A stretch of DNA of 64,000 nucleotides from NCBI GenBank assembly GCA_949316235.1, contig OX438741.1, forward strand, positions 25,425,324-25,489,323, written 5' to 3'. Shown piece after piece: positions 40,701-46,803 of the stretch (positions are counted from its first letter, which is position 1; every line of letters starts with the position of its first letter). The translations under genes were made by a program, and so were the position numbers. The notes beneath the pieces were generated by a model that saw only the letters and a program-made list of their open reading frames with translations, was not told the DNA's origin and did no database searches. Source of the DNA: Oegoconia quadripuncta. Taxonomy: Eukaryota; Arthropoda; Insecta; Lepidoptera; Autostichidae.

Positions 40701-43700
40701 GACCTCACTCACTCAGGATCAGCACCCATTCACACTCCGCATATCTGCGTCCCTCTGCTGCTCGGAAGGCAAGTGAGGACGAGTGGCTGCGTGATGTCCA
40801 TTTCGCTTCAACACATCTTCAGCTTTAGTCAAGAACGAGACGCACAATAAGCACCTTATAAGCTAGTGCACATCGTTGCCGACAAGTGGGCTCTTATTGG
40901 GTACAAACCTTATTCAGCAGTGGGAAGCTAAACAATAAAAATATTCGATAAATTTACCAGGCCAAAGTCCAAGTCAAAAAAATATATATAAATAAATACC
41001 ATAAGTGTTCCGTTTTGCCATTGTTGGTATGAAACCCTAAATATTAGTCACCAAATCATATTATATGAGGGCGATAACTTGACTTTGCTATACTAAGCAG
41101 CATAATTATTTGCTAGGGTCGTAATATCTTTAAAACGCCGCGTTAGAAAAGGATTGCAATTGTCAAACCTTTACAAGGGGTCTGTCCTTGTAAAGGTTTG
41201 ACAATCAAATTTAAACATCAAATTAATGAATACTAGAGTTACTCCGCGCCGTTTTTTTTGATATTTAGTAAAGGATAGAAATTACACTATCCAGCCCCTA
41301 GGATCATTGAGTGCAACGCTTCGTTCTTATGTCATAACTTGACTTACAAATTTTATAATATTATTTATTGCAGACATCTGAGTCGGAATGTACGAACCCA
41401 TGCGAGATGAGTGGCTCCGAAATGCATTGTGACACCAACGCCTATTGTCTCCTCATTAACGAGACCAGCGAGTTTAAATGCGAGTGCAAGCCTGGCTTCA
41501 ATGGAACTGGAAAAGTTTGTACAGGTAAGTTACACTACTGTTACTTCGATGAAGTCATCTAATTTACGATCAAATATTAACTTTTACAATAAGTTATACA
41601 CTTTTGTATTTAAATAACTTGATATTGTACCGTATTAAGTGTCGATACAGAAAAAAAATAACACCAGTCCAGAAATATTTCAACTTTTAATCATATAAAC
41701 TGATTGTTAAAAAAATTTCATCATAATGTCCCTAAGGCCGCTTTTACACTGTGATAGATAAAGAAAACTTGTTGATTGTGTTTAAAAGCAAAAAGCAAAA
41801 ATAGGGAAATAGGCATTACGTCACCCATTCCAGTGTCACATATTATAATGTATGATGACAATCATGATCATATTTCTATGATAATAGCAGATTACGCACG
41901 ATTACGATATAAGGCGCAACCATGACCTATTATTTCCTTGCAGTCTACTGTTAGACTGCACTTACGCGTTTTTGTATAGGATTAGCTCCTACCTCACTTA
42001 AACTTAATGAAAGTAAGAAAACCTATGATGTACTACTGGTGGGGTTATTATTAGCCCCACCGAGAAACACTTACATAATAATAATAATAAATATCCTTAG
42101 ACATACACACAGCGCCATCGAGTTCCACAGTAAGCAACTATAGGCTTGTGTTGTGGATACCAAATGGTTGATGTACTACATAAATACATTTTTATTTTTT
42201 GTAAATAAATACTTATTATAAATGAAAACATCCATAACTCGGGTTCACATGTCCGTATTCATCACACAAACATATGCCACTAGCGGGATTCGACCCCGCG
42301 ACCTGATGGTATAGTGGTCAGTTTCTAACCACTACACCAAACAGGTCGTCGATAGGCATAGGCACAGAGTACTTATCAAAACGCAGTATCATCTTCCCAT
42401 GCAAGTGGCTGATCGGAGTAATTCTAATAATCCCCGAGATTTTTAGAAATAATCCCGATCGCATTGTACGAGAAATCCCCATTAGAGTTGAAAACAGTTA
42501 TTAATTCTCTCTCTTCTTCTTCTCTCTAATACTCAAAATTGAAAACTCTCTAATACAAAAAAAAAAATGACTGAAATATTGTTGCATGCATTGCTTGCAT
42601 GCGAGTGTGACAGCTATAAACGGCAGGTTTAAATTATAAATTTAAAAAAAATCCTCTTTAAAAATGAAAAAAAATTACTGTCGATTTCTGAAATCCCATA
42701 CCAATATTCTTCTTTGCAAGTCATTATGGAATATAAGAGTAAGAACCAGCGTCTTGAGAAGCGCGACAACCAAACAGACTTCTTAAAAATCAATTCTTTA
42801 TCAATTTTACAGACTTATGCGACGGCTTCTGTGACAATGGCGGTGAATGTGTGAAGGACCTGTATGGCGAACCTTCGTGCCGTTGCGCGGGATCCTTCAC
42901 GGGTCGCCATTGCCGAGACAAGAGCGAGTTCGCGTACATCGCCAGCGGAGTTGCTGGCGGTGTCATCTTCATCATTTTCCTTGTGCTGCTCGTATGGATG
43001 ATCTGTGCCAGGTTTGTCATTTATTCCAAGTATATCTTCACTGGTGTTTATAATCAAGTTAGTATCTAATTATTTTAAGCCAAAGTAGAATTTTGATGCC
43101 TATACAATGCAGGTATGATGAACAGGCAACAATAATTAGGTTCTAATTTTGTCTGTGGATAGCGATTGTCTGCTAAAACTACATAAATGGAAATCTTTGA
43201 AAACCTTTACTATTCATAGACTCATAGTTCTTCATAGCATCAACTAGTGATGTATCTCGACATAGGCTATGCACTGGTTACTCCATGCGGCCTTTATTCC
43301 GTGGTCTTACTTGAGGAAACTCGTTGTCATATAAATAGTATTTTTTCCTTAAGATAACAAACAAGATATCATCTATTAGCGACACTTATCCAATTCAAAG
43401 ATACGATTATTTGCACTTACAATGAATGCCGACATTCGTGCATTATTCGTATCCTTATCATTTGTCAACGAAAGGTTATAAATACTACTCGTTATAGGTA
43501 TCAATATAGGTATTATGGTAAGGTTGAAATATAAACAAAAGTAATGCAATATCCGACGACCGACGTGATTGGTCAGGCCTTTTATAGGTTTTTTTATAGA
43601 TTGGTAAGCCAGAAATAGGTAAAATAACAGAATCCCTGTTATTACCAAGTTTTGGAAAAACGCTCCTGTAAAGAAAATGTAACAGAAACTGCGAAGAAAC

Positions 43701-44795
43701 AGAGATTTTCTTAATTTTAATTAGAACTCAATGGTGATTGCTCACAGTCAGAAGTGGACTTTTCTTCGATCAGAAGTTACTTTATAATGGGCTATATACT
43801 TATTTACGTAGCTGACAGTACCTATTGCCTTGAGTACATATAATTGGTTGGTTTATTGTCTGTCACAGCACATTGTATAACAATTTACTGTTTGGTGTTT
43901 CAAATAACATTTTTTTAGTAATCGACCCCTCTTTCCCCGACTTTTTGGCAACCCCTGCCTAATCAACTTGTAAATTGATTTAAGTTGTATTTCTTTCACT
44001 GTAACGAAACAGTAAATTGGTGTTACAAACTACTTTACAAATATTTTATCGTAAACAGATCAACAAAGAAGAAGGAACCAAAGAAGACATTAACGCCAGC
44101 CATCGACCAAAACGGCTCCCAGGTGAACTTCTACTACGGAGCGCATACACCGTATGCGGAGTCGATCGCCCCATCACATCACTCCACCTACGCCCATTAC
44201 TATGACGACGAGGAGGACGGATGGGAAATGCCCAATTTCTACAACGAAACCTACATGAAAGAAAGTCTACACAATGGCATGAACGGAAAGATGAACAGTT
44301 TAGCACGGTCTAATGCTAGCATATACGGAACTAAGGAAGACCTCTACGATAGACTAAAGAGACATGCGTATCCGGGTAAGAAAGGTCAGTATTATTTAAG
44401 CACATAGATTAGTTATCACTTTTACTATTTTTATGCAGCCTTTGCACTGCATCTGCTTAATGATTAAGGAATTTAGCTATTTCTATATCACATAAAAAAT
44501 ATGAAATCATAAAAGAAAATTGCGATATTAATGCTTGAAATGCTTTGGAGATCCTACAATTTATTTTCCCTGTTTATTCGAAAGGCCGTTGACATCATTT
44601 TATCATATACTTGATTATTATTGCATTCTTGTAGATATCTATTTCATCACTGTACATAACAGCACAAACATAATATGTCAATGAGTGCCTGCTTATCACT
44701 AGTAAATATTCCACAAATAAGTTGTACTATGATGCAATTCTAAGTCAGGTTTTGTCTTTGCAGATAAGAGTGACAGCGACAGTGAAGGTCAGTAA
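4694..44795 (+). CDS. uif: uninflatable-like giant transmembrane protein (33 exons, N-terminus missing)
   Basis: I joined 33 exons by GT-AG borders and matching phases: 4694-4718, 23979-24060, 24158-24471, 24610-25731, 25818-25997, 26082-26264, 26349-26633, 26719-26996, 27163-27593, 27886-28202, 29157-29338, 29807-30692, 31737-32444, 32538-33008, 33137-33978, 34254-35137, 35212-35591, 35683-35848, 35952-36203, 36342-36883, 37081-37293, 37389-37544, 37628-37769, 38092-38163, 38415-38605, 38831-39004, 39135-39311, 40149-40310, 40498-40622, 41374-41524, 42813-43011, 44059-44384, 44764-44795. They total 10,650 nt, an exact multiple of 3: 3,549 codons plus TAA. Fly uninflatable is about 3.6 kaa with the same domain kinds. 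In flies it is an apical ectodermal surface protein needed for tracheal inflation and affecting Notch signalling; that role is inferred here by homology. The alternative name is SVEP1-like, but the single membrane span and tail favour uif. Residue numbers below count from the 4694 codon. Confidence 0.9.
4964..5150 (+). mobile_element. tRNA-headed SINE, family 1
   Basis: The head 'ctggtgtagtggttagaa' plus 'gggttcgaatcccgc' mimics the A and B boxes of RNA polymerase III promoters. It is followed by a body with 'gttatggatgttt', 'atttatatatttattta' and 'ctggtatccataatacaagcc'. Copies in the opposite orientation occur at 17330-18086, 42080-42352 and 58283-58540. It is not a functional tRNA: the cloverleaf is not completed and the body continues into non-tRNA sequence. 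Confidence 0.7.
5322..5876. mobile_element. Long foldback MITE with TAA target duplication
   Basis: The ends read TAGTCCAGTAAGGATAC and, in inverse, TAGTCCAGTAAAAATACGC, flanked on both sides by TAA (5319-5321 and 5877-5879). Within the element a further inverted match pairs roughly 5435-5525 with 5697-5790; both arms contain 'gtgaatttcattgcgttg' and 'gctttag-tatagta'. The 3-bp TWA-type duplication is typical of PIF/Harbinger-derived elements. A Tc1-like TA duplication is a possible alternative. No coding capacity. Confidence 0.75.
7061..7201. mobile_element. Small MITE with ~37-bp inverted ends
   Basis: 'tcattatcgttatcgattacgt' near 7079-7100 is matched in inverse by 'acgtaatcgataacgatatcga' near 7163-7184, and the pairing continues outward to 'tattacatact' and 'gatacgtaat'. 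Total length is about 140 bp. The centre is GC-richer. The superfamily was not determined. Confidence 0.65.
7530..7605 (-). mobile_element. SINE family 1 head, degraded
   Basis: 'cctagcgggctgcgaacccgcaaccattggtcagag' followed by 'acccactaca' resembles the reverse complement of the tRNA-like head seen at 4964 and 42285-42350. The body could not be followed. Confidence 0.4.
9826..10015 (+). repeat. Dispersed repeat fragment (A-rich rigid repeat class)
   Basis: The run 'aaagcgaaagtttgtgtatatgtat', 'tttgttacctcttcacacctaaacg', 'ggagggatttggatgaaatgtgg' and the end 'cacgcgaacgaattcgcgggcaacagcta' is the pattern of a very common lepidopteran interspersed repeat. This copy is divergent and incomplete. 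Confidence 0.6.
10285..10515 (+). mobile_element. SINE-like element, family 3
   Basis: It starts with a B-box-like 'aggtcgcgggttcgattctc' and continues with 'ggggtacatgtttagcactcgg', 'aaatgtccgcctgg' and 'agcaatgctaatcgcattattgtgttccgg'. Related sequences are at 46335-46555 (inverse) and 49015-49180. The part before the B box is tRNA-poor, so the head may be truncated. Confidence 0.55.
11637..11870. mobile_element. MITE with 23-bp inverted ends
   Basis: The left end is GCTTGTGCGATAAACTATGCAGC. The right end reads, in inverse, GCTTGTGCGATGAACTATACAGC, two mismatches in 23. The interior is GC-richer, with 'cagcgaagcttctctttgctccc' and 'cagtgacggggtgctccgacc'. No clear target duplication was seen. 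Confidence 0.65.
14481..14631. mobile_element. Harbinger-type MITE
   Basis: The left end is GGGCCGTATTAATGAATCG, and the right end in inverse is GGCCCGTATTAATAAATCG, each followed inward by 'ttctcaag/tcttgag' motifs. TTA precedes the left end and TTT follows the right end, consistent with a decayed 3-bp TWA duplication. Length is about 150 bp with a T-rich centre. Confidence 0.65.
15482..15690 (+). repeat. Dispersed repeat, copy A (partner at 22262)
   Basis: It shares 'atccaccacgcgggc', 'accaacttggcttaacgact', 'ctcgtattaaaatgcca' and 'ttcgctaatcgaaaacgaat' in order with 22262-22520. The shared blocks have different spacings. The family is unknown and no reading frame is kept between copies. 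Confidence 0.6.
16190..16500 (+). repeat. Two LINE 3'-tail fragments
   Basis: 'gagggaggcctttatccagcagtgggac' near 16238-16265 and 'ggggaggcctattttcagcagtgga' near 16454-16478 both match the hallmark tail 'ggaggcctatgcccagcagtgg' of RTE-like LINEs and their SINE partners in Lepidoptera. They read like tandem 3' ends of two separate truncated insertions. Confidence 0.6.
17393..17913. mobile_element. Harbinger-like DNA transposon remnant nested in a SINE
   Basis: It has perfect inverted ends of 28 bp beginning ACCAGGCCCCTATTTCACC; the right end is the exact reverse complement. The sub-terminal zone is full of GACAATTGTC-type palindromic motifs. The body carries a broken coding stretch resembling a transposase N-terminus (next entry). 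Because the end bases are themselves inverted, the exact border and the target duplication are ambiguous; they can only be fixed against an empty SINE copy. Confidence 0.75.
17689..17870 (+). pseudogene. Broken N-terminal fragment of a Harbinger-like transposase
   Basis: An ATG at 17689 opens a short acidic-serine stretch ([17 protein letters not shown]) and then meets a TAG. After a frame change the sequence reads [17 protein letters not shown] and then [13 protein letters not shown]. The spacing 'F...RIS...YL...I' is like the start of HARBI1-type nucleases, where a low-complexity leader precedes such a helix. The catalytic part is absent. The family call is an inference from this short pattern and the element's ends. 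Confidence 0.45.
20474..20667. mobile_element. MITE with inverted ends, ~194 bp
   Basis: The left end TGAAAAGGGGCAGCGCA pairs with the right end, in inverse TGAAAAGGGACAGCGCAGACG. The centre contains two related 'ttttgtaggccggacaaaaaa' and 'aagtgcggccgacaaaaaa' blocks. Superfamily not determined. Confidence 0.6.
21058..21089. repeat. Perfect 13-bp hairpin
   Basis: AATCCACTAAGCA is followed by a six-base spacer and then TGCTTAGTGGATT, an exact inverse copy. No surrounding element was recognised. Confidence 0.6.
22262..22520 (+). repeat. Dispersed repeat, copy B (partner at 15482)
   Basis: It carries the same ordered blocks as 15482-15690, with extra sequence between the first and second block ('gactagtggcctcttgacagtctgtg'). 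The family is unknown. Confidence 0.6.
23095..23160 (+). repeat. Possible LINE 3'-tail fragment
   Basis: 'gagaggaggctgtgccccaacagtgggtaagtccggcgatg' is close to the 'gaggccgtgcccagcagtggg' tail of RTE-like LINEs. Only this short tail is recognisable. Confidence 0.45.
23979..24471 (+). CDS. uif: uif exons 2-3: C-type lectin domain
   Basis: Exons 23979-24060 and 24158-24471 join at AG|A to continue the domain begun at 4694 (residues ~1-140). Visible hallmarks are the YWLGL core motif, GECVDV, and the closing CESLLPFMC. No EPN or QPD sugar-binding triplet is seen; the equivalent stretch reads [10 protein letters not shown]. Calcium-dependent sugar binding is therefore uncertain, and the domain may bind protein. 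It is the most N-terminal extracellular domain. Confidence 0.9.
24610..25731 (+). CDS. uif: uif exon 4: LDL-receptor A and three CUB domains
   Basis: This single 1,122-nt exon covers residues ~141-514. The LDL-A module (HCSNGRC...[10 protein letters not shown]) keeps the acidic SDE calcium motif. Three CUB domains follow, each with its SPxYP-type landmark: [22 protein letters not shown] and [12 protein letters not shown]. The first CUB lacks the usual early cysteine spacing between its ends, and the third is preceded by GCRA. CUB domains mediate protein contacts in extracellular proteins. The exon ends in phase 1, as do most of its neighbours. Confidence 0.92.
25818..26633 (+). CDS. uif: uif exons 5-7: sushi (CCP) domains 1-3 and half of 4
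   Basis: Exons 25818-25997, 26082-26264 and 26349-26633 each start and end in phase 1, the classic symmetric 1-1 phase of shuffled CCP modules. They encode residues ~515-730. Landmarks are DCPPLKSG...C...[24 protein letters not shown]...[10 protein letters not shown] and QCVALADV...[11 protein letters not shown]. The last exon continues into sushi 4 ([12 protein letters not shown]), completed by the next exon. Confidence 0.92.
26719..27593 (+). CDS. uif: uif exons 8-9: end of sushi 4, EGF, first discoidin domain
   Basis: Exons 26719-26996 and 27163-27593 meet in phase 0. The first ends sushi 4, adds a calcium-type EGF ([12 protein letters not shown]...CSCRTGF) and begins an F5/8C domain. The second has its core ([25 protein letters not shown]) and close (CLKLEIMGC), then a new EGF ([12 protein letters not shown]). 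F5/8C domains bind carbohydrate or lipid surfaces. Residues ~731-966. Confidence 0.92.
27594..27885 (+). other. uif intron with a dispersed repeat fragment
   Basis: Between the two exons the stretch ~27643-27840 ('agaagcccccctgtttgtatccc', 'cgcttggcaggtggtttggcga', 'gcagcaacactgctacgc') has the look of a degraded LINE-derived repeat. No function is apparent. Confidence 0.4.
27886..28202 (+). CDS. uif: uif exon 10: end of EGF and sushi domain 5
   Basis: The exon completes the EGF ([19 protein letters not shown]). A spacer with an acidic stretch follows, then [17 protein letters not shown]...[12 protein letters not shown], a clear sushi domain. Residues ~967-1072, ending in phase 1. Confidence 0.9.
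28203..29156 (+). other. uif intron, 954 bp
   Basis: AT-rich intron between exons 10 and 11. A 91-codon open frame lies inside it at 28539 but has no splice sites or recognisable domain. No repeat family was identified. Confidence 0.7.
29157..30692 (+). CDS. uif: uif exons 11-12: sushi 6-8 and second discoidin domain
   Basis: Exon 29157-29338 joins 29807-30692 in phase 0 (DPKP|GLPDYW) within sushi 6. Sushi 7 ([14 protein letters not shown]...[11 protein letters not shown]) and a sushi-like 8 ([12 protein letters not shown]...ITCMREPEC) follow, then a second F5/8C domain from [12 protein letters not shown] through [20 protein letters not shown] to CLKFELMGC. The tail is rich in Asp, Tyr and Pro. 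Residues ~1073-1428. The intron between the two exons carries a foldback element. Confidence 0.9.
29369..29751. mobile_element. Foldback MITE with ~150-bp inverted arms in a uif intron
   Basis: The ends read GGGTGAAATTTAATTCGTG and, in inverse, GGGTGAATTTGAATTCGTG. The arms stay paired inward through 'gattacgaacaac/gattatgaacaac', 'tttgatcaaaa/ttcgatcaaaa' and 'ccatacaaagtaaaccattctgaaa/accactctgaaa' to 'tagtatgg/aatatgg'. Total length is 383 bp. It starts 31 bp after the exon 11 donor and ends 55 bp before the exon 12 acceptor. Confidence 0.8.
30757..31096 (+). mobile_element. tRNA-headed SINE, family 2, with internal tandem duplication
   Basis: The head is 'gtcggtggctcagcggttaag' plus 'ggttcgattcccaggcaggcc'; the body runs through 'gaagtccccaacccgcattgggcc' and 'ggcccatactccctc' and ends with 'gggatgatgatga'. 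Two more copies are at 51798 and 52155. Here the block 'aaacatcgtgaggaaacctg...aaaggc' (about 50 bp) occurs twice in a row near 30886-30983. The rest of this 1-kb intron up to 31736 is AT-rich and unassigned. Confidence 0.8.
31737..32444 (+). CDS. uif: uif exon 13: two HYR domains and a sushi-like domain
   Basis: Residues ~1429-1664. HYR 1 starts [11 protein letters not shown] and ends at [24 protein letters not shown] 2 starts FTPPKLSCP and ends with [18 protein letters not shown]. Both show the 'A.D..GN.A.C' signature. A cysteine-rich sushi-like segment follows ([17 protein letters not shown]...PDC). HYR next to sushi is also seen in SVEP1. Confidence 0.9.
32538..33008 (+). CDS. uif: uif exon 14: unnamed extracellular module X1
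   Basis: One exon codes for residues ~1665-1821, starting in phase 1 and ending in phase 1. I do not recognise a named domain. It has predicted alternating strands and helices with sparse cysteines ([45 protein letters not shown]) and looks SEA-like in layout. It sits between a sushi-like domain and GCC2/GCC3 repeats, exactly like the second module at 37389-38605. Confidence 0.85.
33137..33978 (+). CDS. uif: uif exon 15: GCC2/GCC3 repeats and EGF 1-3 of the array
   Basis: Residues ~1822-2102. The first part holds four ephrin-receptor-like GCC2/GCC3 repeats, each with 'C..G.(Y/F)....G...C..CP...(Y/F)': [35 protein letters not shown] and their partners. Three EGF domains follow ([42 protein letters not shown]). 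The second has the DIDEC calcium signature. The exon ends in phase 0. Confidence 0.92.
34254..35591 (+). CDS. uif: uif exons 16-17: EGF domains 4-14 of the tandem array
   Basis: Exons 34254-35137 and 35212-35591 join at GT|A inside EGF 11. Eleven EGF domains are read (residues ~2103-2523), many with the D-I/V-D-x-C calcium-binding start and the C.C..G(F/W/Y)TG..C end. With exon 15 this makes 14 in a row, a Notch-like arrangement that fits the genetic link between fly uif and Notch. EGF 7-8 (34611-34823) are the source of the duplicated block at 39900-40105. Confidence 0.93.
35683..36883 (+). CDS. uif: uif exons 18-20: laminin-G/pentraxin-like domain and HYR 3
   Basis: Exons 35683-35848, 35952-36203 and 36342-36883 cover residues ~2524-2843. 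The LamG/pentraxin part has [40 protein letters not shown] and [14 protein letters not shown], typical strands of the jelly-roll fold. A partial EGF follows ([15 protein letters not shown]), then HYR 3 ([15 protein letters not shown]...[13 protein letters not shown]). Confidence 0.9.
37081..37293 (+). CDS. uif: uif exon 21: second sushi-like domain
   Basis: A phase 1-1 exon, residues ~2844-2914, reading [37 protein letters not shown] and VYPACS. The four-cysteine spacing is sushi-like but degenerate. It follows HYR 3 just as the sushi-like end of exon 13 follows HYR 2. Confidence 0.85.
37389..38605 (+). CDS. uif: uif exons 22-25: unnamed extracellular module X2
   Basis: Exons 37389-37544, 37628-37769, 38092-38163 and 38415-38605 give residues ~2915-3101. 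No named domain is recognised. The start ([16 protein letters not shown]) and later strands ([21 protein letters not shown]) parallel module X1. Between them is a Ser/Thr/Arg-rich linker with RQTR and a charged stretch, a minimal furin-type site by pattern only. The module ends DYACPMGQV and runs into GCC2/GCC3 repeats. Confidence 0.85.
38831..40622 (+). CDS. uif: uif exons 26-29: second set of GCC2/GCC3 repeats
   Basis: Exons 38831-39004, 39135-39311, 40149-40310 and 40498-40622 encode residues ~3102-3314. Each gives one cysteine-rich repeat with a GT(F/Y/W) or ATY landmark: [50 protein letters not shown]. The first three are phase 1-1. The intron 39312-40148 contains the duplicated EGF fragment. 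The third of these exons is distinctly GC-rich. Confidence 0.9.
39861..40145 (+). repeat. Intronic copy of uif EGF 7-8 flanked by a 37-bp direct repeat
   Basis: A 206-nt block (39900-40105) matches exon 16 at 34611-34823 at about 95% identity, with a 2-nt and a 5-nt deletion that break the frame. It is flanked by two identical 37-bp copies starting 'aattatgtaatattcacc' (39861-39897 and 40109-40145). The second copy holds the pyrimidine tract of the exon at 40149; the first lacks the final CAG. The block is therefore expected to be spliced out with the intron. It is in the same orientation as the gene. Confidence 0.9.
40680..40945 (+). repeat. Probable LINE tail fragment in a uif intron
   Basis: A GC-richer patch ends in 'ttattgggtacaaaccttattcagcagtgggaagc', resembling the RTE-type LINE end 'ggcctttgcccagcagtggga'. 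The remainder of intron 40623-41373 is AT-rich, with the hairpin at 41159. Confidence 0.45.
41159..41205. repeat. Perfect 20-bp hairpin in a uif intron
   Basis: Arms 41159-41178 (ATTGTCAAACCTTTACAAGG) and 41186-41205 are exact reverse complements with a seven-base loop. No larger element or target duplication was recognised. Confidence 0.8.
41374..41524 (+). CDS. uif: uif exon 30: EGF domain
   Basis: Residues ~3315-3364: [15 protein letters not shown], then [18 protein letters not shown] and GTGKVC, a complete EGF. It starts in phase 0 and ends in phase 1. Confidence 0.9.
42080..42352 (-). mobile_element. Complete SINE, family 1
   Basis: An uninterrupted copy in the inverse orientation: an ATA/ATT-repeat tail at 42080-42092, 'agcgccatcgagttccacagtaagc', 'ttgatgtactacataaata', 'aaaacatccataactcgggtt', and the tRNA-like head 'gcgggattcgaccccgcgac...ctaaccactacaccaaaca'. 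The ~270-bp length is useful for judging the interrupted copy at 17330. The rest of the intron 41525-42812 is AT-rich and unassigned. Confidence 0.75.
42813..43011 (+). CDS. uif: uif exon 31: last EGF and the transmembrane segment
   Basis: Residues ~3365-3430. A final EGF ([13 protein letters not shown]...[12 protein letters not shown]) is followed at once by one hydrophobic span of about 26 residues (42929-43009; [20 protein letters not shown]) with a small GxxxG-like AGG start. Basic residues (R, then STKKK in the next exon) follow it, giving a type I topology with the tail in the cytoplasm. Confidence 0.93.
43012..44058 (+). other. uif intron, 1,047 bp
   Basis: Bounded by GTTTGT at 43012 and 'gtaaacag' ending at 44058. 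AT-rich, with no nested exon or clear repeat seen. Confidence 0.7.
44059..44795 (+). CDS. uif: uif exons 32-33: cytoplasmic tail and stop
   Basis: The tail begins [14 protein letters not shown], then has a Tyr/His-rich part ([34 protein letters not shown]) and a basic-hydrophobic end ([16 protein letters not shown]). The last exon, 44764-44795, is only 32 nt: [13 protein letters not shown]. Two donors fit in frame: 44375|GTAAGA and 44384|GTCAGT. They differ by three codons (GKK or no GKK). I used the second for the length given, but the first is the better consensus. The tyrosines could be docking sites; nothing more specific is seen. Confidence 0.85.
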
Positions 44796-45035
44796 TCGTA
44801 ACAAAGGACTGCGTTTTGTCGTATTCTGGTCAAACTTACATAATATTGTCGTACTAGTTTCAATTCTCGGTGTACCCGAACAATAATAGTCAATATTATT
44901 GTACATCTGTATGTATATTGCGAATGGTTGAGTCACTCTCGCGGAATGTTAGCCGAGGGTTAAGTATGTTATCATCATAGAATTTGTATTCTGTTAGCTT
45001 TATTATTAAGTTAGGATTATTTTAAAAGTTGTGTA

Positions 45036-45167
45036 TTAACACACTCACTGTTTAAACATTACAGCCCCACCAAATATATTTTTATACTCTTACGTCACAA
45101 ACTTATATACAATTTACCCGAATAGCGAATTTAAATAAAGGCATAATTGAAACAGTGAATGTGTTGA
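45036..45167. mobile_element. Possible TTAA-type MITE in the uif 3' UTR
   Basis: 'TTAACACACTCACTGTTT' on the left pairs with the right end, in inverse 'TCAACACATTCACTGTTTCAA'. The first four bases resemble the TTAA duplication of piggyBac-like elements; on the right it has become TTGA. The interior is AT-rich. Confidence 0.45.
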
Positions 45168-45827
45168 TGTTCTGAGATTATGATCAACGAACAAAATGCT
45201 CAAGTATTTTTAGGCGAATACTGCCATATCAGAATGCAGGAATTATGCAAAATTATTTTGACAATTTCTTTCAGTAGAAATGTTAGTTCATTTTAAAGAC
45301 ATTCCAATAAAAAAAATCATGTAAATATAATGTTATTTTTTAAATATTTGTATATTTATGGTAGACCTCATAATTCTCGTAGTGTTAGTATTAATTGTTT
45401 GTGATAAAACTATTCGGAACGTTTCTTTATCGATACATATTATTTAACTTTATCTTTAAGATTGGTAAATATCCGGTTAATACTAATACTATGAAGTGTT
45501 AGTAATGTGTAAGTCAGCAGTTTGTGTTTTGTATTATAAACGGAACTGTACTTTTGAATCTAAACAATTTATGCGAATGAGTGTGTGATTGTGCGAGTAA
45601 ACGGTGGAATGTATAGTGTTATATTTTTATGAGACTAGAGAAATGAATAATTAATATTAAAATGTATCATATCAGAACACTTTGTATTAAAATACATAAT
45701 AAGACATCCATAATAAATAATACCTAATAATTTATGACAACTCTATATATATATAAAGAATTCTTAGTGGTTATACACTAAAGTATTGATTATTTGGTAA
45801 TTCTTGAATCTATGTACCTAAGAGTTT

Positions 45828-45833
45828 AATAAA
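45828..45833 (+). terminator. Probable uif polyadenylation signal
   Basis: AATAAA with a downstream GT-rich element at about 45855-45872, and the last such signal before the convergent PSAT gene. Inference from motifs only. Confidence 0.55.
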
Positions 45834-45850
45834 TACTCAATGAATGAATC

Positions 45851-46803
45851 CTCTGCGGGTGGCCTGTGCTCCATCACAATTTATTACCACGTTAGTGATT
45901 ACGTTAACAGTAATATTTTTTACAAAATTTTAATGAAATAATAAATTTTAATACGTATTTTATTATTATGAATTTTATTTCAAGACCTGTTTACGAAAGA
46001 TGGTATAATTTGAATAATGTATGACGTTCGGCAAACGTAATGACGTCAATTACATTCTATTACAAAAACAAACTTGTATATCACATGGTCCACTTATTGC
46101 ACATTGTATGTTTATTAAAGATAAATTTGGTGTCGACTTTTGACACCGATAACAAATACGCCCTTCGTCACGCAAGACTATGAGCGGCTTTCAGAGATCA
46201 CGAACTAATATGTTAATTGGGCGGCTTACGTTAAAATCCAATTTTTTTACACAACGGGTCAGCGCATGACGTCCGTCACACCTGGTGTTAAGTAAGATGA
46301 GGTGGAAACGGGCTTACCCGAAACCCCCAACTGATTGAAAGACTGGATATCTTATCTTTATAAGGCGGGGAAACAGCAATGCTCTACATCCATATGAAGG
46401 CGGTCGCCAGGCAGGCGGACATTCGAAAATGCCCTAACATCAACCAACTCGAGTACTGTTAAACGTGGACCCCGTAAGGAATTGAACACGCGACCTCCTT
46501 TTTCTAACCTTATGATGTTTATATTGAGCCATGGAGTGGTGGATTTCCAGTATATCAAACCTTATTAGCACGAACAATATTCTTTTTAAAGCATATCACC
46601 AGTTTTAGCAAATACTCAACATTAATGATTGTTCCATTATACGGTGTCTAAGTTAGAAAAGATAAAAGGATTTATAATGTACCAGTTTATATCATAAAAC
46701 AAATAAAAACTATATATACTGAGTAATCAATTTACTTTCAAATATACGAAAGGCACTTGAGATAATATAAAAAATATACATTATGAAAATATAGATTATG
46801 CTG
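45851..46803. other. Gap between the convergent uif and PSAT genes
   Basis: AT-rich, with the SINE-like element at 46335-46555. PSAT's 3' untranslated region must lie in the right part, but no strong AATAAA on the minus strand was seen close to its stop codon. The nearest clear one is around 46110. Confidence 0.5.
46335..46555 (-). mobile_element. SINE-like element, family 3, inverse copy
   Basis: Read on the minus strand it gives 'aggaggtcgcgtgttcaattcc', 'ggggtccacgtttaacagtactcg', 'tcgaatgtccgcctgcctgg' and 'agcattgctgtttcc', in the same order as 10285-10515. Confidence 0.55.

Larger units (their letters stand above)
44796..45850 (+). other. uif: uif 3' untranslated region
   Basis: From the TAA the sequence is AT-rich to a polyadenylation signal AATAAA at 45828-45833, followed within 20-40 bases by the GT-rich 'gcgggtggcctgtgct'. 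An earlier AATAAA is at 45712-45717. The true end was not observed. A short inverted-end element may lie within it. Confidence 0.6.
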
